Shown in pieces: positions 1-5,368 of a stretch of DNA of 9,075 nt. Under the pieces are notes generated by a model. It was not told the DNA's origin. It searched no databases and was given only the letters and a program-made list of their open reading frames with translations. The position numbers and the translations under genes were made by a program. Every line of letters starts with the position of its first letter. Position 1 is the stretch's first letter. Location of the stretch: the NCBI GenBank assembly GCA_947486505.1, contig CANKTT010000053.1:1-9075 (forward strand). Direction: 5' to 3'. The DNA is from Actinomycetota bacterium (GTDB lineage Bacteria > Actinomycetota > Actinomycetes > S36-B12 > UBA5976).

Positions 1-840
1 AAGTATCACGTTGGCGATCCACAGGCGTTTTATTCGGGTCAGGATTTCTGGATCGTTCCAGAAGACCCAACTAAGCCAACTGTTGGTCAAGCTCAGCCGC
101 CTTATTACCTGACTTTGCAGATGCCAGATCAAAAGGCGCCAAGTTTCTCATTAACAACAACTTATGCGCCGACTAAACGCCAAACTTTGGCAGCATTTAT
201 GTCGGTTAACGCGGATGCTGGCGATGACTACGGAACGATTCGAGTTTTGCAATTGCCTCGAAATACAACCATCCCAGGTCCACGCCAAGTACAAAACAAC
301 TTTGAATCTGACCCTGAAGTTGCGAAGCAACTTTCGTTGTTGCGAAGTGGTGGTTCAGACGTAGTACTTGGTAACTTGCTATCGTTGCCCGTCGGTGGCG
401 GATTGCTTTACTTCGAGCCGGTCTACGTTCGAGCATCCCAAGGTGGCGGCTACCCATTACTTCGCAAGGTACTTGTGTCCTTTGGATCTAAGGTCGCTTT
501 CGAAGATGATTTGGAAACTGCTCTAAAGAAGGTATTCACTGGGCAAACCACGATCCCAGTTGACCCTACGGATCCGGAAGCTCCTGAGCCACCGGTTACT
601 ACTCCAGAACAAGATCTTGCTAAAGCGATTGTGGATGCCAACAAGGCATACAACGACGGGGTAGCAGCGCTTGCAACTGGAGATTTTGCGGCTTATGGAG
701 AGGCGCAGGATCGACTTTCTGAGGCACTAGAGCGCGCTACGACGGCAGGCAGTCAGATTGCTGGAGAGAGTCTGGCAATCACTCCTACGCCGTCTCCAGT
801 TGCTACTCCGGCACCTTCACCTACTCAATCAACAAGTTAG
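1..840 (+). CDS. UPF0182 family membrane protein, C-terminal part
   Basis: The frame is open from the first base to the TAG at 838-840, so this is the last 279 codons of a gene that begins before the window. The text matches the extracytoplasmic C-terminal half of the UPF0182 (COG1615) family: an F-Y-S-G-Q-D-F-W-I-V-P segment near residues 10-20, P-Y-Y-L-T-L, then a conserved core with LLSLPVGGGLLYFEPVYVRA at about residues 125-144. Family members usually have about seven membrane helices followed by this large outer domain; those helices must lie upstream. Residues from about 190 form a Pro/Thr-rich linker, an Ala/Glu-rich helical stretch and a low-complexity Thr-Pro-Ser tail, which is also usual for the family. 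The biochemical function is unknown. An ATG at 115 is internal and is not the start. The family call is firm; nothing can be said about its promoter. Confidence 0.93.
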   Translation, partial: KYHVGDPQAFYSGQDFWIVPEDPTKPTVGQAQPPYYLTLQMPDQKAPSFSLTTTYAPTKRQTLAAFMSVNADAGDDYGTIRVLQLPRNTTIPGPRQVQNNFESDPEVAKQLSLLRSGGSDVVLGNLLSLPVGGGLLYFEPVYVRASQGGGYPLLRKVLVSFGSKVAFEDDLETALKKVFTGQTTIPVDPTDPEAPEPPVTTPEQDLAKAIVDANKAYNDGVAALATGDFAAYGEAQDRLSEALERATTAGSQIAGESLAITPTPSPVATPAPSPTQSTS

Positions 841-844
841 CGAT

Positions 845-873
845 TTGGTTGGGCTGGAATCCTCGCGTATCCT
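845..873 (+). promoter_or_regulatory. Putative promoter of the initiator tRNA
   Basis: TTGGTT (845-850) and TATCCT (868-873) are spaced by 17 bp and lie just before the tRNA, whose 5' end is at 885. This fits a sigma70-type promoter with a short trimmed leader. The -10 has the TANNNT form; the -35 shares only TTG with the consensus. It begins 4 bp after the stop of the UPF0182 gene, with no clear terminator between, so read-through into the tRNA is also possible. Confidence 0.45.
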
Positions 874-884
874 TAACGAACCGA

Positions 885-958
885 CGCGGGGTGGAGCAGC
901 TCGGTAGCTCGCTGGGCTCATAACCCAGAGGTCACAGGTTCAAATCCTGTCCCCGCTA
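885..958 (+). tRNA. Initiator tRNA-fMet (anticodon CAT)
   Basis: A complete 74-nt cloverleaf. The acceptor strand CGCGGGG (885-891) pairs with CCCCGC (951-956). The anticodon stem CTGGG (912-916) / CCCAG (924-928) encloses a loop with CAT at 919-921. The T arm has ACAGG/CCTGT around TTCAAAT. Two features mark an initiator rather than an elongator tRNA-Met: the first acceptor pair is a C1/U72 mismatch, and the anticodon stem has three consecutive G-C pairs next to the loop. This matches actinobacterial tRNA-fMet. The CCA end is not encoded (the DNA reads A73 then CTAAG), so CCA must be added by tRNA nucleotidyltransferase. Confidence 0.96.
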
Positions 959-962
959 CTAA
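947..962 (+). repeat. Direct repeat, copy 1 (3' end of tRNA-fMet)
   Basis: CTGTCCCCGCTACTAA, covering the last part of the T stem, the 3' acceptor strand and four bases beyond the tRNA. An identical 16-bp copy lies at 1090-1105. See the finding on a possible attachment-site or tRNA remnant. Confidence 0.85.
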
Positions 963-963
963 G

Positions 964-993
964 AAAAAATGGACCCATCAGGGTCCATTTTTT
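964..993 (+). terminator. Intrinsic terminator of tRNA-fMet
   Basis: TGGACCC (970-976), loop ATCA, GGGTCCA (981-987), then six T (988-993). The A-run before the stem (964-969) is complementary to the T-run, so the hairpin would work on either strand. It starts 5 nt after the mature tRNA end. Confidence 0.9.
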
Positions 994-1046
994 ATTATCC
1001 GCGTCACTCGGATTTGGGATTCCCAGCAAATAAAGAAGTTGATGTT

Positions 1047-1089
1047 CCGAATGCATAACTTTTCACAGACATCGTCTATCGGCATTCGG
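1047..1089. repeat. Nested inverted repeats in the tRNA-TetR gap
   Basis: CCGAATGC (1047-1054) and GCATTCGG (1082-1089) form an 8-bp inverted repeat with a 27-bp interval. A smaller one, AGAC-ATC-GTCT (1067-1077), sits inside. The right arm directly abuts the isolated tRNA-tail copy at 1090. The structure could be a DNA dyad or part of a small transcript that ends at the 1104-1139 terminator; neither is shown. Confidence 0.45.
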
Positions 1090-1105
1090 CTGTCCCCGCT
1101 ACTAA
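1090..1105 (+). repeat. Direct repeat, copy 2 (isolated tRNA-fMet tail)
   Basis: Exact 16-bp copy of 947-962, 143 bp downstream. No matching tRNA 5' half (no GCGGGG acceptor strand or CAT loop) is found before it, so it is not a tRNA gene. It is followed at once by a second intrinsic terminator, mirroring the order tRNA end then terminator at copy 1. It may be the relic of a tandem tRNA or of an attachment site. Confidence 0.8.
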
Positions 1106-1139
1106 AAACAACAGACACCTTCGGGTGTCTTTTGTTTTT
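1104..1139 (+). terminator. Strong UUCG-tetraloop intrinsic terminator
   Basis: AGACACC (1113-1119), loop TTCG (1120-1123), GGTGTCT (1124-1130), then TTTGTTTTT. The closing C(UUCG)G tetraloop is unusually stable. The stem can extend through the flanking A-rich and T-rich arms (1104-1111 with 1132-1139) with one mismatch, so it may act on both strands. There is no obvious gene between the tRNA terminator and this one for it to serve. Confidence 0.88.
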
Positions 1140-1162
1140 ATCTAAGTAAGTGAGAATTTACG

Positions 1163-1174
1163 TGGCACCTGCCA
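1163..1174. promoter_or_regulatory. Candidate TetR operator (palindrome)
   Basis: TGGCA-CC-TGCCA, perfect 5-bp arms with a 2-bp centre, lying 21-32 bp before the GTG of the TetR gene and therefore between the expected -35 and -10 positions of its promoter. TetR-family proteins usually bind such dyads in their own promoters. The arms are short and I found no second copy in the window. Confidence 0.35.
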
Positions 1175-1183
1175 TCGCAGGGC

Positions 1184-1189
1184 TAAAGT
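1184..1189 (+). promoter_or_regulatory. Putative -10 element for a leaderless TetR mRNA
   Basis: TAAAGT (TANNNT form) ends exactly 6 bp before the GTG at 1196, so transcription would start at or next to the start codon. An AGGAG at 1190-1194 is only 1 nt from the GTG, too close to work as a normal ribosome binding site. The same arrangement occurs at two other genes in this window. Confidence 0.5.
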
Positions 1190-1195
1190 AGGAGT

Positions 1196-1840
1196 GTGGC
1201 GGACAAAAAGCAGACAGAATCGGCTCCTGGTGGCCGACAAGCTGCCTATGTCGCTCGGAATCGGGCTGCGTTAATTAAGGCGGCCCAAGAGGTGTTGGCT
1301 TCCACTGGGCCCAGCGCGACCATAGATGATTTGGCAAATCATGCCCAAGTATCTCCCACAACTTTGTACAAGTACTTCCCAAATAAAGACGTTCTGTTTA
1401 AGGAAGCTTTAGAGCAGATCTGGCGCGATTGGGTTTTGTGGGCGTACAACGGAGTCCCAGCGGGACGAAGTCTTGAAGAAGCTATCGACACTGCTCGCAA
1501 ACTCTTTTGGACCAAGAAAACCCATCCATTTTTTGCAAAGATTCTGCACAATACGCTAGAAAATCCTTCATTCGTAATCGAGGCTGTGCAGGCGGACGCT
1601 ACCCAGGTTTTTAATGAATTGGCTAAACGTGGTGAGCTATTGGGAGATGACTTCGATAAAAGAGTGATATTGATGGGTTACAGTATGGCTGGAATTTTAA
1701 CGGGCGTGCATGTGACCGGCAAACTCTCACCTGCCCAAGCTGAGTCAGCGCTGGGAATTGCTCTTTCACTCTGGGGCATTAGCGAAACCCAAGCCAAAGC
1801 AATAATGTCTCGGCCACTTGTTTTTGCGCCAGTTGCGTAA
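1196..1840 (+). CDS. TetR/AcrR family transcriptional regulator
   Basis: A 214-residue protein of typical TetR length. The N-terminal DNA-binding domain spans about residues 20-66: a first helix (RNRAALIKAAQEVLASTG), then the helix-turn-helix ATIDDLANHAQVSPTTLYKYF at 41-61, with the family's T-x-Y-x-Y-F recognition-helix ending and the following NKDVLFKEAL helix. The C-terminal ligand-binding half (about 75-214) is helical and diverged, so the inducer cannot be read. The GTG at 1196 is the only sensible start, because an in-frame TAA lies at 1184-1186. A palindrome at 1163-1174 suggests autoregulation. The gene converges on the FUSC membrane protein gene with 18 bp between stops, so a regulatory link to that gene is possible but not implied by a shared promoter. 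Confidence 0.92.
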   Translation: MADKKQTESAPGGRQAAYVARNRAALIKAAQEVLASTGPSATIDDLANHAQVSPTTLYKYFPNKDVLFKEALEQIWRDWVLWAYNGVPAGRSLEEAIDTARKLFWTKKTHPFFAKILHNTLENPSFVIEAVQADATQVFNELAKRGELLGDDFDKRVILMGYSMAGILTGVHVTGKLSPAQAESALGIALSLWGISETQAKAIMSRPLVFAPVA

Positions 1841-1858
1841 TTCAGATCTCTAAATGAA

Positions 1859-2947
1859 TTAATCGCTGAGAATCTCAGTGATCTTTTCTGCATCGCGCAA
1901 TATGGACCCACCAATCAACATTGGTTGAGTCTCGTCCAAATTCCTTAACTCCGCAATGGCTTTCTTTCGCTGGTCTTGCCAATCTTCTAGATCTTCATGC
2001 TGCACATCGGCAGGATAATCCTCGGCAATTTCAGCTTGGTCAGAAATAACTTCGGCAGTAGCACTTAGGACTCCAGCCAAAGCGGCAGCCAATAGAGCTG
2101 GTAATTGCTGCGAACTGCCAGAAGTAAGTACCAGCTCGCGGCAAATGTTTAAAACTGTGTCAGCCGTAGCTTCAGTTAGTTCGATTTGCTCGACAACGGC
2201 CTTAGCATCTGCGTAATCAATTGCTGGAGACCAAGCGGAGCCTGCCAAAGCGGATTCAGCATTGGCTTTGATTTCATCAATCTCATTTGAGATGAATTCA
2301 GCTCGGGCCAGCCAACGGCTTGCAATTTTTGGATCAACCGTGCCGTCATTTTCCGTCAAAGCTTTTGCGATGGCGTGAAGTAACGCCGACATTGCAAACG
2401 ATTGTTTAATGCCAGCCTTTAGGGCGCGGTCTTGCGGCGAACCATTTCGGACAAAGTATGACGCAACCATAGCGAGACTTGCGCCGAGTAATACACCGAA
2501 AAAACGTTGTTCAATCGAGCTCGCAGTAATGCTTGGCCCAACAACCAAAATCACGGTAACGGCAATTGCGATCGCACCTTCCTCACCGAGCTTTAACAAT
2601 CTTGCCGTAACAAAGCAAGCGAATATCGCAAACATCACAACCACTGAGTTAAACCCAATGAGCTTCATGGTGGCAAAGGCGACCGTGCCTCCAATCACAA
2701 CACCAAGGATTTGGAAGAAACTCTCCTTGATTGAGTCATGAAAGGTATGTCGTACTGAAATCACCGCGGTAATAGCAGCCGATACACCAGAAACATTTGG
2801 AAGATTTGCGCCAATGAAGTAAGCCAGAGTTCCTGCGATTGTTGTCAGCGTTGCCAGTCGAAAATATGGAGCATTAACTATGTCGACAAGTGTGACTTTT
2901 TTGCCTGCGACATTTCGCGGTATAAAGAAATCCGTAACCCTAGACAT
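1859..2947 (-). CDS. FUSC / aromatic acid exporter-like membrane protein
   Basis: A 362-residue protein. The N-terminal half has about six hydrophobic segments (roughly residues 29-49, 53-66, 78-96, 99-117, 123-143 and 147-166). Between the second and third is HTFHDSIKESFFQILGVVIG, the signature of the FUSC / ArAE_1 type of inner-membrane exporter. Residues about 170-362 are a charged, helical, probably cytoplasmic domain ending in a Glu/Asp-rich stretch. Proteins of this group include aromatic carboxylic acid efflux pumps and many uncharacterised members; here the substrate is unknown. The gene follows the aconitase X small subunit on the same strand after 64 bp, so it may be the third gene of that operon. 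A TAGAAT at 2975-2980 (minus) could give it its own promoter, but the -35 is poor. No clear Shine-Dalgarno site precedes the ATG. Confidence 0.85.
   Translation of the reverse strand: MSRVTDFFIPRNVAGKKVTLVDIVNAPYFRLATLTTIAGTLAYFIGANLPNVSGVSAAITAVISVRHTFHDSIKESFFQILGVVIGGTVAFATMKLIGFNSVVVMFAIFACFVTARLLKLGEEGAIAIAVTVILVVGPSITASSIEQRFFGVLLGASLAMVASYFVRNGSPQDRALKAGIKQSFAMSALLHAIAKALTENDGTVDPKIASRWLARAEFISNEIDEIKANAESALAGSAWSPAIDYADAKAVVEQIELTEATADTVLNICRELVLTSGSSQQLPALLAAALAGVLSATAEVISDQAEIAEDYPADVQHEDLEDWQDQRKKAIAELRNLDETQPMLIGGSILRDAEKITEILSD
1862..1889 (+). terminator. Terminator of the TetR gene inside the convergent gene's 3' end
   Basis: ATCGCTGAG (1862-1870), loop AAT, CTCAGTGAT (1874-1882), followed by CTTTTCT. 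All nine pairs form in plus-strand RNA (one G-U wobble). In minus-strand RNA that pair becomes an A/C mismatch and no U-run follows, so it favours stopping the TetR transcript. It lies 21 bp beyond the TetR stop, within the last codons of the minus-strand FUSC gene. Confidence 0.6.
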
Positions 2948-3011
2948 AACTTGCTTTCTGATTGGCTCAAGGCAATTCTATCTCGAATTTTCAATTCACA
3001 AAGAGAGAAAG

Positions 3012-3437
3012 TTAAAAGGTTATGGTCGCAATGTCATGATGCGAACTCGCATCCACTGTGACACGCATTCCTTCGAATAGTTGATCATATTCAGATTGTT
3101 CAAGTTCAACAATCGGCAGACTTATTCCATAAATTTCAGCCGAGACCAATGCTCCAATCACCAAAATGGTGTCGCATTGCAACATCACAATCGCAAGCGG
3201 TCCATCACCAGTTCTAATTAACTCTGCCAGAACAGCGGTAGCAGAACTAGAACCTCGCCCAGAAGGCATGACCAAAATCTTGTTAGTCATTTTTGCCTTG
3301 TGCTGGGCGTGATGGACATCGATTATTTCACCGTGGTGATCCACGCCTCCCCAGAACGAAACCGGTTCAGTCAGCACTAGAACTTCGCCTTCGGCAGTTC
3401 CAGGATGAGAAACTTTTCCGGATAAAACGGTTGCCAT
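3012..3437 (-). CDS. Aconitase X small (swivel) subunit, DUF126
   Basis: A 141-residue protein homologous to the swivelling domain of aconitase X. It opens with a V-L-S-G-K-V-S-H-P-G-T-A-E-G-E-V-L pattern and carries PSGRGSSSAT at residues 58-67, the conserved Gly/Ser loop of this subunit, whose serine takes part in catalysis in the family. It supplies one half of the active site of a two-subunit (type II) aconitase X; the partner is encoded directly upstream. I chose the ATG at 3437, two bases after the large-subunit stop (3440-3442), because it gives the family-like start MATVLSGKV. A GTG at 3449 would add four residues and overlap the upstream gene. The tight spacing implies translational coupling and equal production of both subunits. 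Confidence 0.92.
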   Translation of the reverse strand: MATVLSGKVSHPGTAEGEVLVLTEPVSFWGGVDHHGEIIDVHHAQHKAKMTNKILVMPSGRGSSSATAVLAELIRTGDGPLAIVMLQCDTILVIGALVSAEIYGISLPIVELEQSEYDQLFEGMRVTVDASSHHDIATITF

Positions 3438-3439
3438 GT

Positions 3440-4729
3440 TTACGCCCACAAACTTTCATCTCGCACGACTTTGCCAGCCCGAGCTGAGGCTACGCATTCG
3501 GAAAGACTTCCCAGAACTGTATCGATACCTAAGTTCCCTGGTGCGTACCACGCCCACTTACCTGAATTGGTCATGACGTTTCGAACATTTCGATTCAATA
3601 CAGGAGTCACATAAGTACAGGTGTCAGTCACTACCCGCCCTCCGGCATTTAAGAAAACATCGAGATAGCCCAGCTCCTTGGAACGTGCCATCACATCCCG
3701 GCTAGTTGATATGTAGAAGTCAATTTGGTCGGCAAACTTAGGTCCATCACCAATAACTTCGGATAAGGCTCTGAATTCATCGACGGAAAAGTGGGGAGTA
3801 CCAAGGCTTACGGCATCGAGTTTGTCACTGGATGTTGTACTTAGTGAATCTCTTGCTTCCCGAACATCTGCCGCAGTCATCTTTAGATACTCGGCGTTCG
3901 GCGCGACGATTGCTTCAAGAGTCGGCGCTTCGGGTGTAATTCCAACGACATGGAATAGCCCAACGCCGCCAGCGGATGCACTGGTTGCCCCCATACCTTT
4001 TAGGCGGTCTTCAGTAACGCCACCATCATTTAAGTCGCCAGGTAGGCCAACCATGGCGGCAACCCGAGTTCCAGCCCGATTTCCAAGAAGCACACCCAAG
4101 GCAGCCCACGCGGCATCTTCAGAAAATACTTTTGCATCGATCTCGGAAAAATCTAAAACTAAAACTGCTTTGCGAGCTTTGTCATGATGCAGTCCACCGA
4201 ATGGAACTCGGCCCGTAACTGCAGCTGATAAATCTAAGAAATCACCGTAGCGATCTGATCGAGCCCCAAGAACTGAATTAACAAATGCAATGGCATTCGA
4301 CTCAGCCCAGGCAACGTGACTTCCAAAAGCTGGGCGATGTCCTGCTTGATATGGAGCACATGACCAAGTTGGCTCACAGCCAAGTGCGATGTGGGCATCC
4401 ATCAATCGACGGCCGTGTGACATTAATGTTTCATCGCCATGTACCAAATTAGGATGTAAAAGATCAAGTGAACCGACGTTGGTCGTAGTTTTAACTTTTA
4501 CTTTGCCGCCAAGCGCAACTAGTTTTTCAGTGAAATCTAATCCCGCCTCGCCGTGATACAAAGTTCCATCAGCATGCACTGATTCAATCTCAATCAATTT
4601 TTCGGCGCCATTGGCTCGGGCGACTCCGACAATGATCCGCATGCACATTGCAACTGCCGGACCGTCATCGCCATCTAGCATTGCTTGCTCTTCGTTGGTG
4701 AGTTTTAAAGAATGCGAGCCCGATGACAT
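3440..4729 (-). CDS. Aconitase X large (catalytic) subunit, DUF521
   Basis: A 429-residue protein with the hallmarks of the aconitase X catalytic subunit: GCEPTWSCAPYQ at 117-128, SNAIAFVNSVLGARSDRYGDF at 144-164, GRVPFGGLHH at 173-182, SLGTPHFS at 308-315 and TDTCTYV at 368-374. Cysteines 118, 124, 371 and 412 are in the motifs; some of these are the likely Fe-S cluster ligands. Aconitase X enzymes are hydro-lyases: bacterial type II members with known activity dehydrate cis-3-hydroxy-L-proline, and archaeal ones dehydrate mevalonate 5-phosphate. No proline racemase, pyrroline reductase or mevalonate-pathway gene is next to it, so the substrate stays open; the bacterial hydroxyproline role is my preferred guess. 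GGAG at 4738-4741 (minus), 8 nt before the ATG, supports this start. Length is normal and the gene appears intact. Confidence 0.93.
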   Translation of the reverse strand: MSSGSHSLKLTNEEQAMLDGDDGPAVAMCMRIIVGVARANGAEKLIEIESVHADGTLYHGEAGLDFTEKLVALGGKVKVKTTTNVGSLDLLHPNLVHGDETLMSHGRRLMDAHIALGCEPTWSCAPYQAGHRPAFGSHVAWAESNAIAFVNSVLGARSDRYGDFLDLSAAVTGRVPFGGLHHDKARKAVLVLDFSEIDAKVFSEDAAWAALGVLLGNRAGTRVAAMVGLPGDLNDGGVTEDRLKGMGATSASAGGVGLFHVVGITPEAPTLEAIVAPNAEYLKMTAADVREARDSLSTTSSDKLDAVSLGTPHFSVDEFRALSEVIGDGPKFADQIDFYISTSRDVMARSKELGYLDVFLNAGGRVVTDTCTYVTPVLNRNVRNVMTNSGKWAWYAPGNLGIDTVLGSLSECVASARAGKVVRDESLWA

Positions 4730-4746
4730 GAATTGTTCTCCAGAAA

Positions 4747-4774
4747 TAACTAGTTCCTAAAACCTTACAGTCAA
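4747..4774 (-). promoter_or_regulatory. Putative promoter of the aconitase X operon
   Basis: On the minus strand TTGACT (4774-4769) is followed after 16 bp by TAGTTA (4752-4747), with GGAG (4741-4738) and the ATG (4729) downstream. The -35 matches five of six consensus bases. The promoter overlaps the hairpin at 4749-4790, with the -35 at its tip, so the two signals share the same DNA. Confidence 0.5.
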
Positions 4775-4790
4775 GGCCCTAGAAACTAGT
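4749..4790 (-). terminator. 18-bp RNA hairpin between baeRF-like gene and aconitase X operon
   Basis: In minus-strand RNA the arms 4790-4773 and 4766-4749 pair at all 18 positions, four of them G-U wobbles, around a 6-nt loop (GACUGU). In plus-strand RNA these four become A/C mismatches, so selection seems to act on the minus-strand transcript. It begins 13 nt after the stop of the gene at 4804-5223 and is followed by UAUUUCU, a weak U-tract, so it is most likely that gene's terminator. It could also be an attenuator or stabilising structure ahead of the aconitase X genes. Confidence 0.6.
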
Positions 4791-4803
4791 AACAATTAAT
4801 GAT

Positions 4804-5223
4804 TTAGCGGCGATGAATTGGTTCATCAAACCAGTGACGGGCTGCGGCGAGTAATTGGCCATCACTCATTGCTGGGACATTTATATCAAGTGACCCAATA
4901 ATCTTGTTGGCCACATTTGCATGGTGTCTTTCAAGATGTTGAATCAGTTTCAGAACTGCGTTGCTCTTTCCAGTTCCATGCCCAACCAGAAGGATCTCTC
5001 CGGCTGGTTCAAGAATTCTAGAGATTTCTTCGTAGTAGGCCTTGTCGGCTTTGTCGCTTTCGTGACCAGTATGGTGTTGGGCCTCACGCACATGAATATT
5101 TCGGGGCACAGGTGGATGGATCAGTTCGGGCTTGGTGCCCTTCTCTGCATTTGTAAGCCAGACCTTAGTTTCATTACGTTCTACAACTGCGACAACTAGG
5201 CGGTTGGTTAGATCTTCGCTCAT
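4804..5223 (-). CDS. Small eRF1-domain-like protein (baeRF / 'translational machinery' type)
   Basis: A 139-residue soluble protein. The pattern (an N-terminal VVAVVERNETKVW strand region, HPPVPRNIHVREAQHHTGH at about 36-54, then D-K-A-Y-Y-E-E-I, A-G-E-I-L-L-V-G-H-G-T-G-K-S at 74-87, and S-D-G-Q-L-L-A-A-A-R-H-W-F at 120-132) matches my memory of small bacterial proteins annotated 'translational machinery protein', which resemble a domain of the release factor eRF1 (baeRF group). Their function is unknown. GHGTGKS resembles a P-loop, but the protein is too short for a typical NTPase and the segment fits the conserved strand-loop of the eRF1-like fold. AGGGAG (5235-5230) lies 6 nt before the ATG at 5223, which decides the start; an ATG at 5226 is 3 nt from it, and longer starts up to 5271 add residues unlike the family. 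A minus-strand TTGCGA/TAGTAA pair (5268-5263, 5246-5241, 16-bp spacer) is a weak promoter candidate. It is divergent from the DUF305 gene. Confidence 0.72.
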   Translation of the reverse strand: MSEDLTNRLVVAVVERNETKVWLTNAEKGTKPELIHPPVPRNIHVREAQHHTGHESDKADKAYYEEISRILEPAGEILLVGHGTGKSNAVLKLIQHLERHHANVANKIIGSLDINVPAMSDGQLLAAARHWFDEPIHRR

Positions 5224-5356
5224 CATTATCTCCCTACTTATTACTAACAGCGTACGCCCAATTCGCAACAAAAAATCAGAGATTTATTAGCTAAATCTTG
5301 TATGAAAGCAAACCGTTAATTGTCCTGCACGAGTCGCTGGAAGAGAATAGGTGAGT

Positions 5357-5362
5357 TAAGTT
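5357..5362 (+). promoter_or_regulatory. Putative -10 element for a leaderless DUF305 mRNA
   Basis: TAAGTT (TANNNT) ends exactly 6 bp before the ATG at 5369. No Shine-Dalgarno sequence is present in the gap (GAAGTT). The spacing is identical to that at the TetR and transporter genes. Confidence 0.45.
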
Positions 5363-5368
5363 GAAGTT

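Noticed and set aside
1001..1100. A second tRNA gene ending at 1100
   Set aside because: Only the 3' acceptor and part of the T stem are present; no 5' acceptor strand, D arm or anticodon arm can be built upstream.
1146..1161. GTAA-N8-TTAC as a TetR operator
   Set aside because: Only 4-bp arms with no inner symmetry; the TGGCA-CC-TGCCA palindrome nearby is better placed and stronger.
2409..2741. Plus-strand open frame of 110 codons opposite the FUSC gene
   Set aside because: It is the complement of conserved membrane segments and has no promoter or ribosome binding site.
3822..4187. Plus-strand open frame of 121 codons opposite the aconitase X large subunit
   Set aside because: It is antisense to a well-supported gene with all family motifs, has a low-complexity Ser/Ala/Thr composition and matches no family I recognise.
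4984..5004. P-loop NTPase reading of the GHGTGKS motif in the baeRF-like protein
   Set aside because: The protein is only 139 residues, lacks a Walker B motif or NTPase helices, and the segment matches the conserved strand-loop of the eRF1-like family better.
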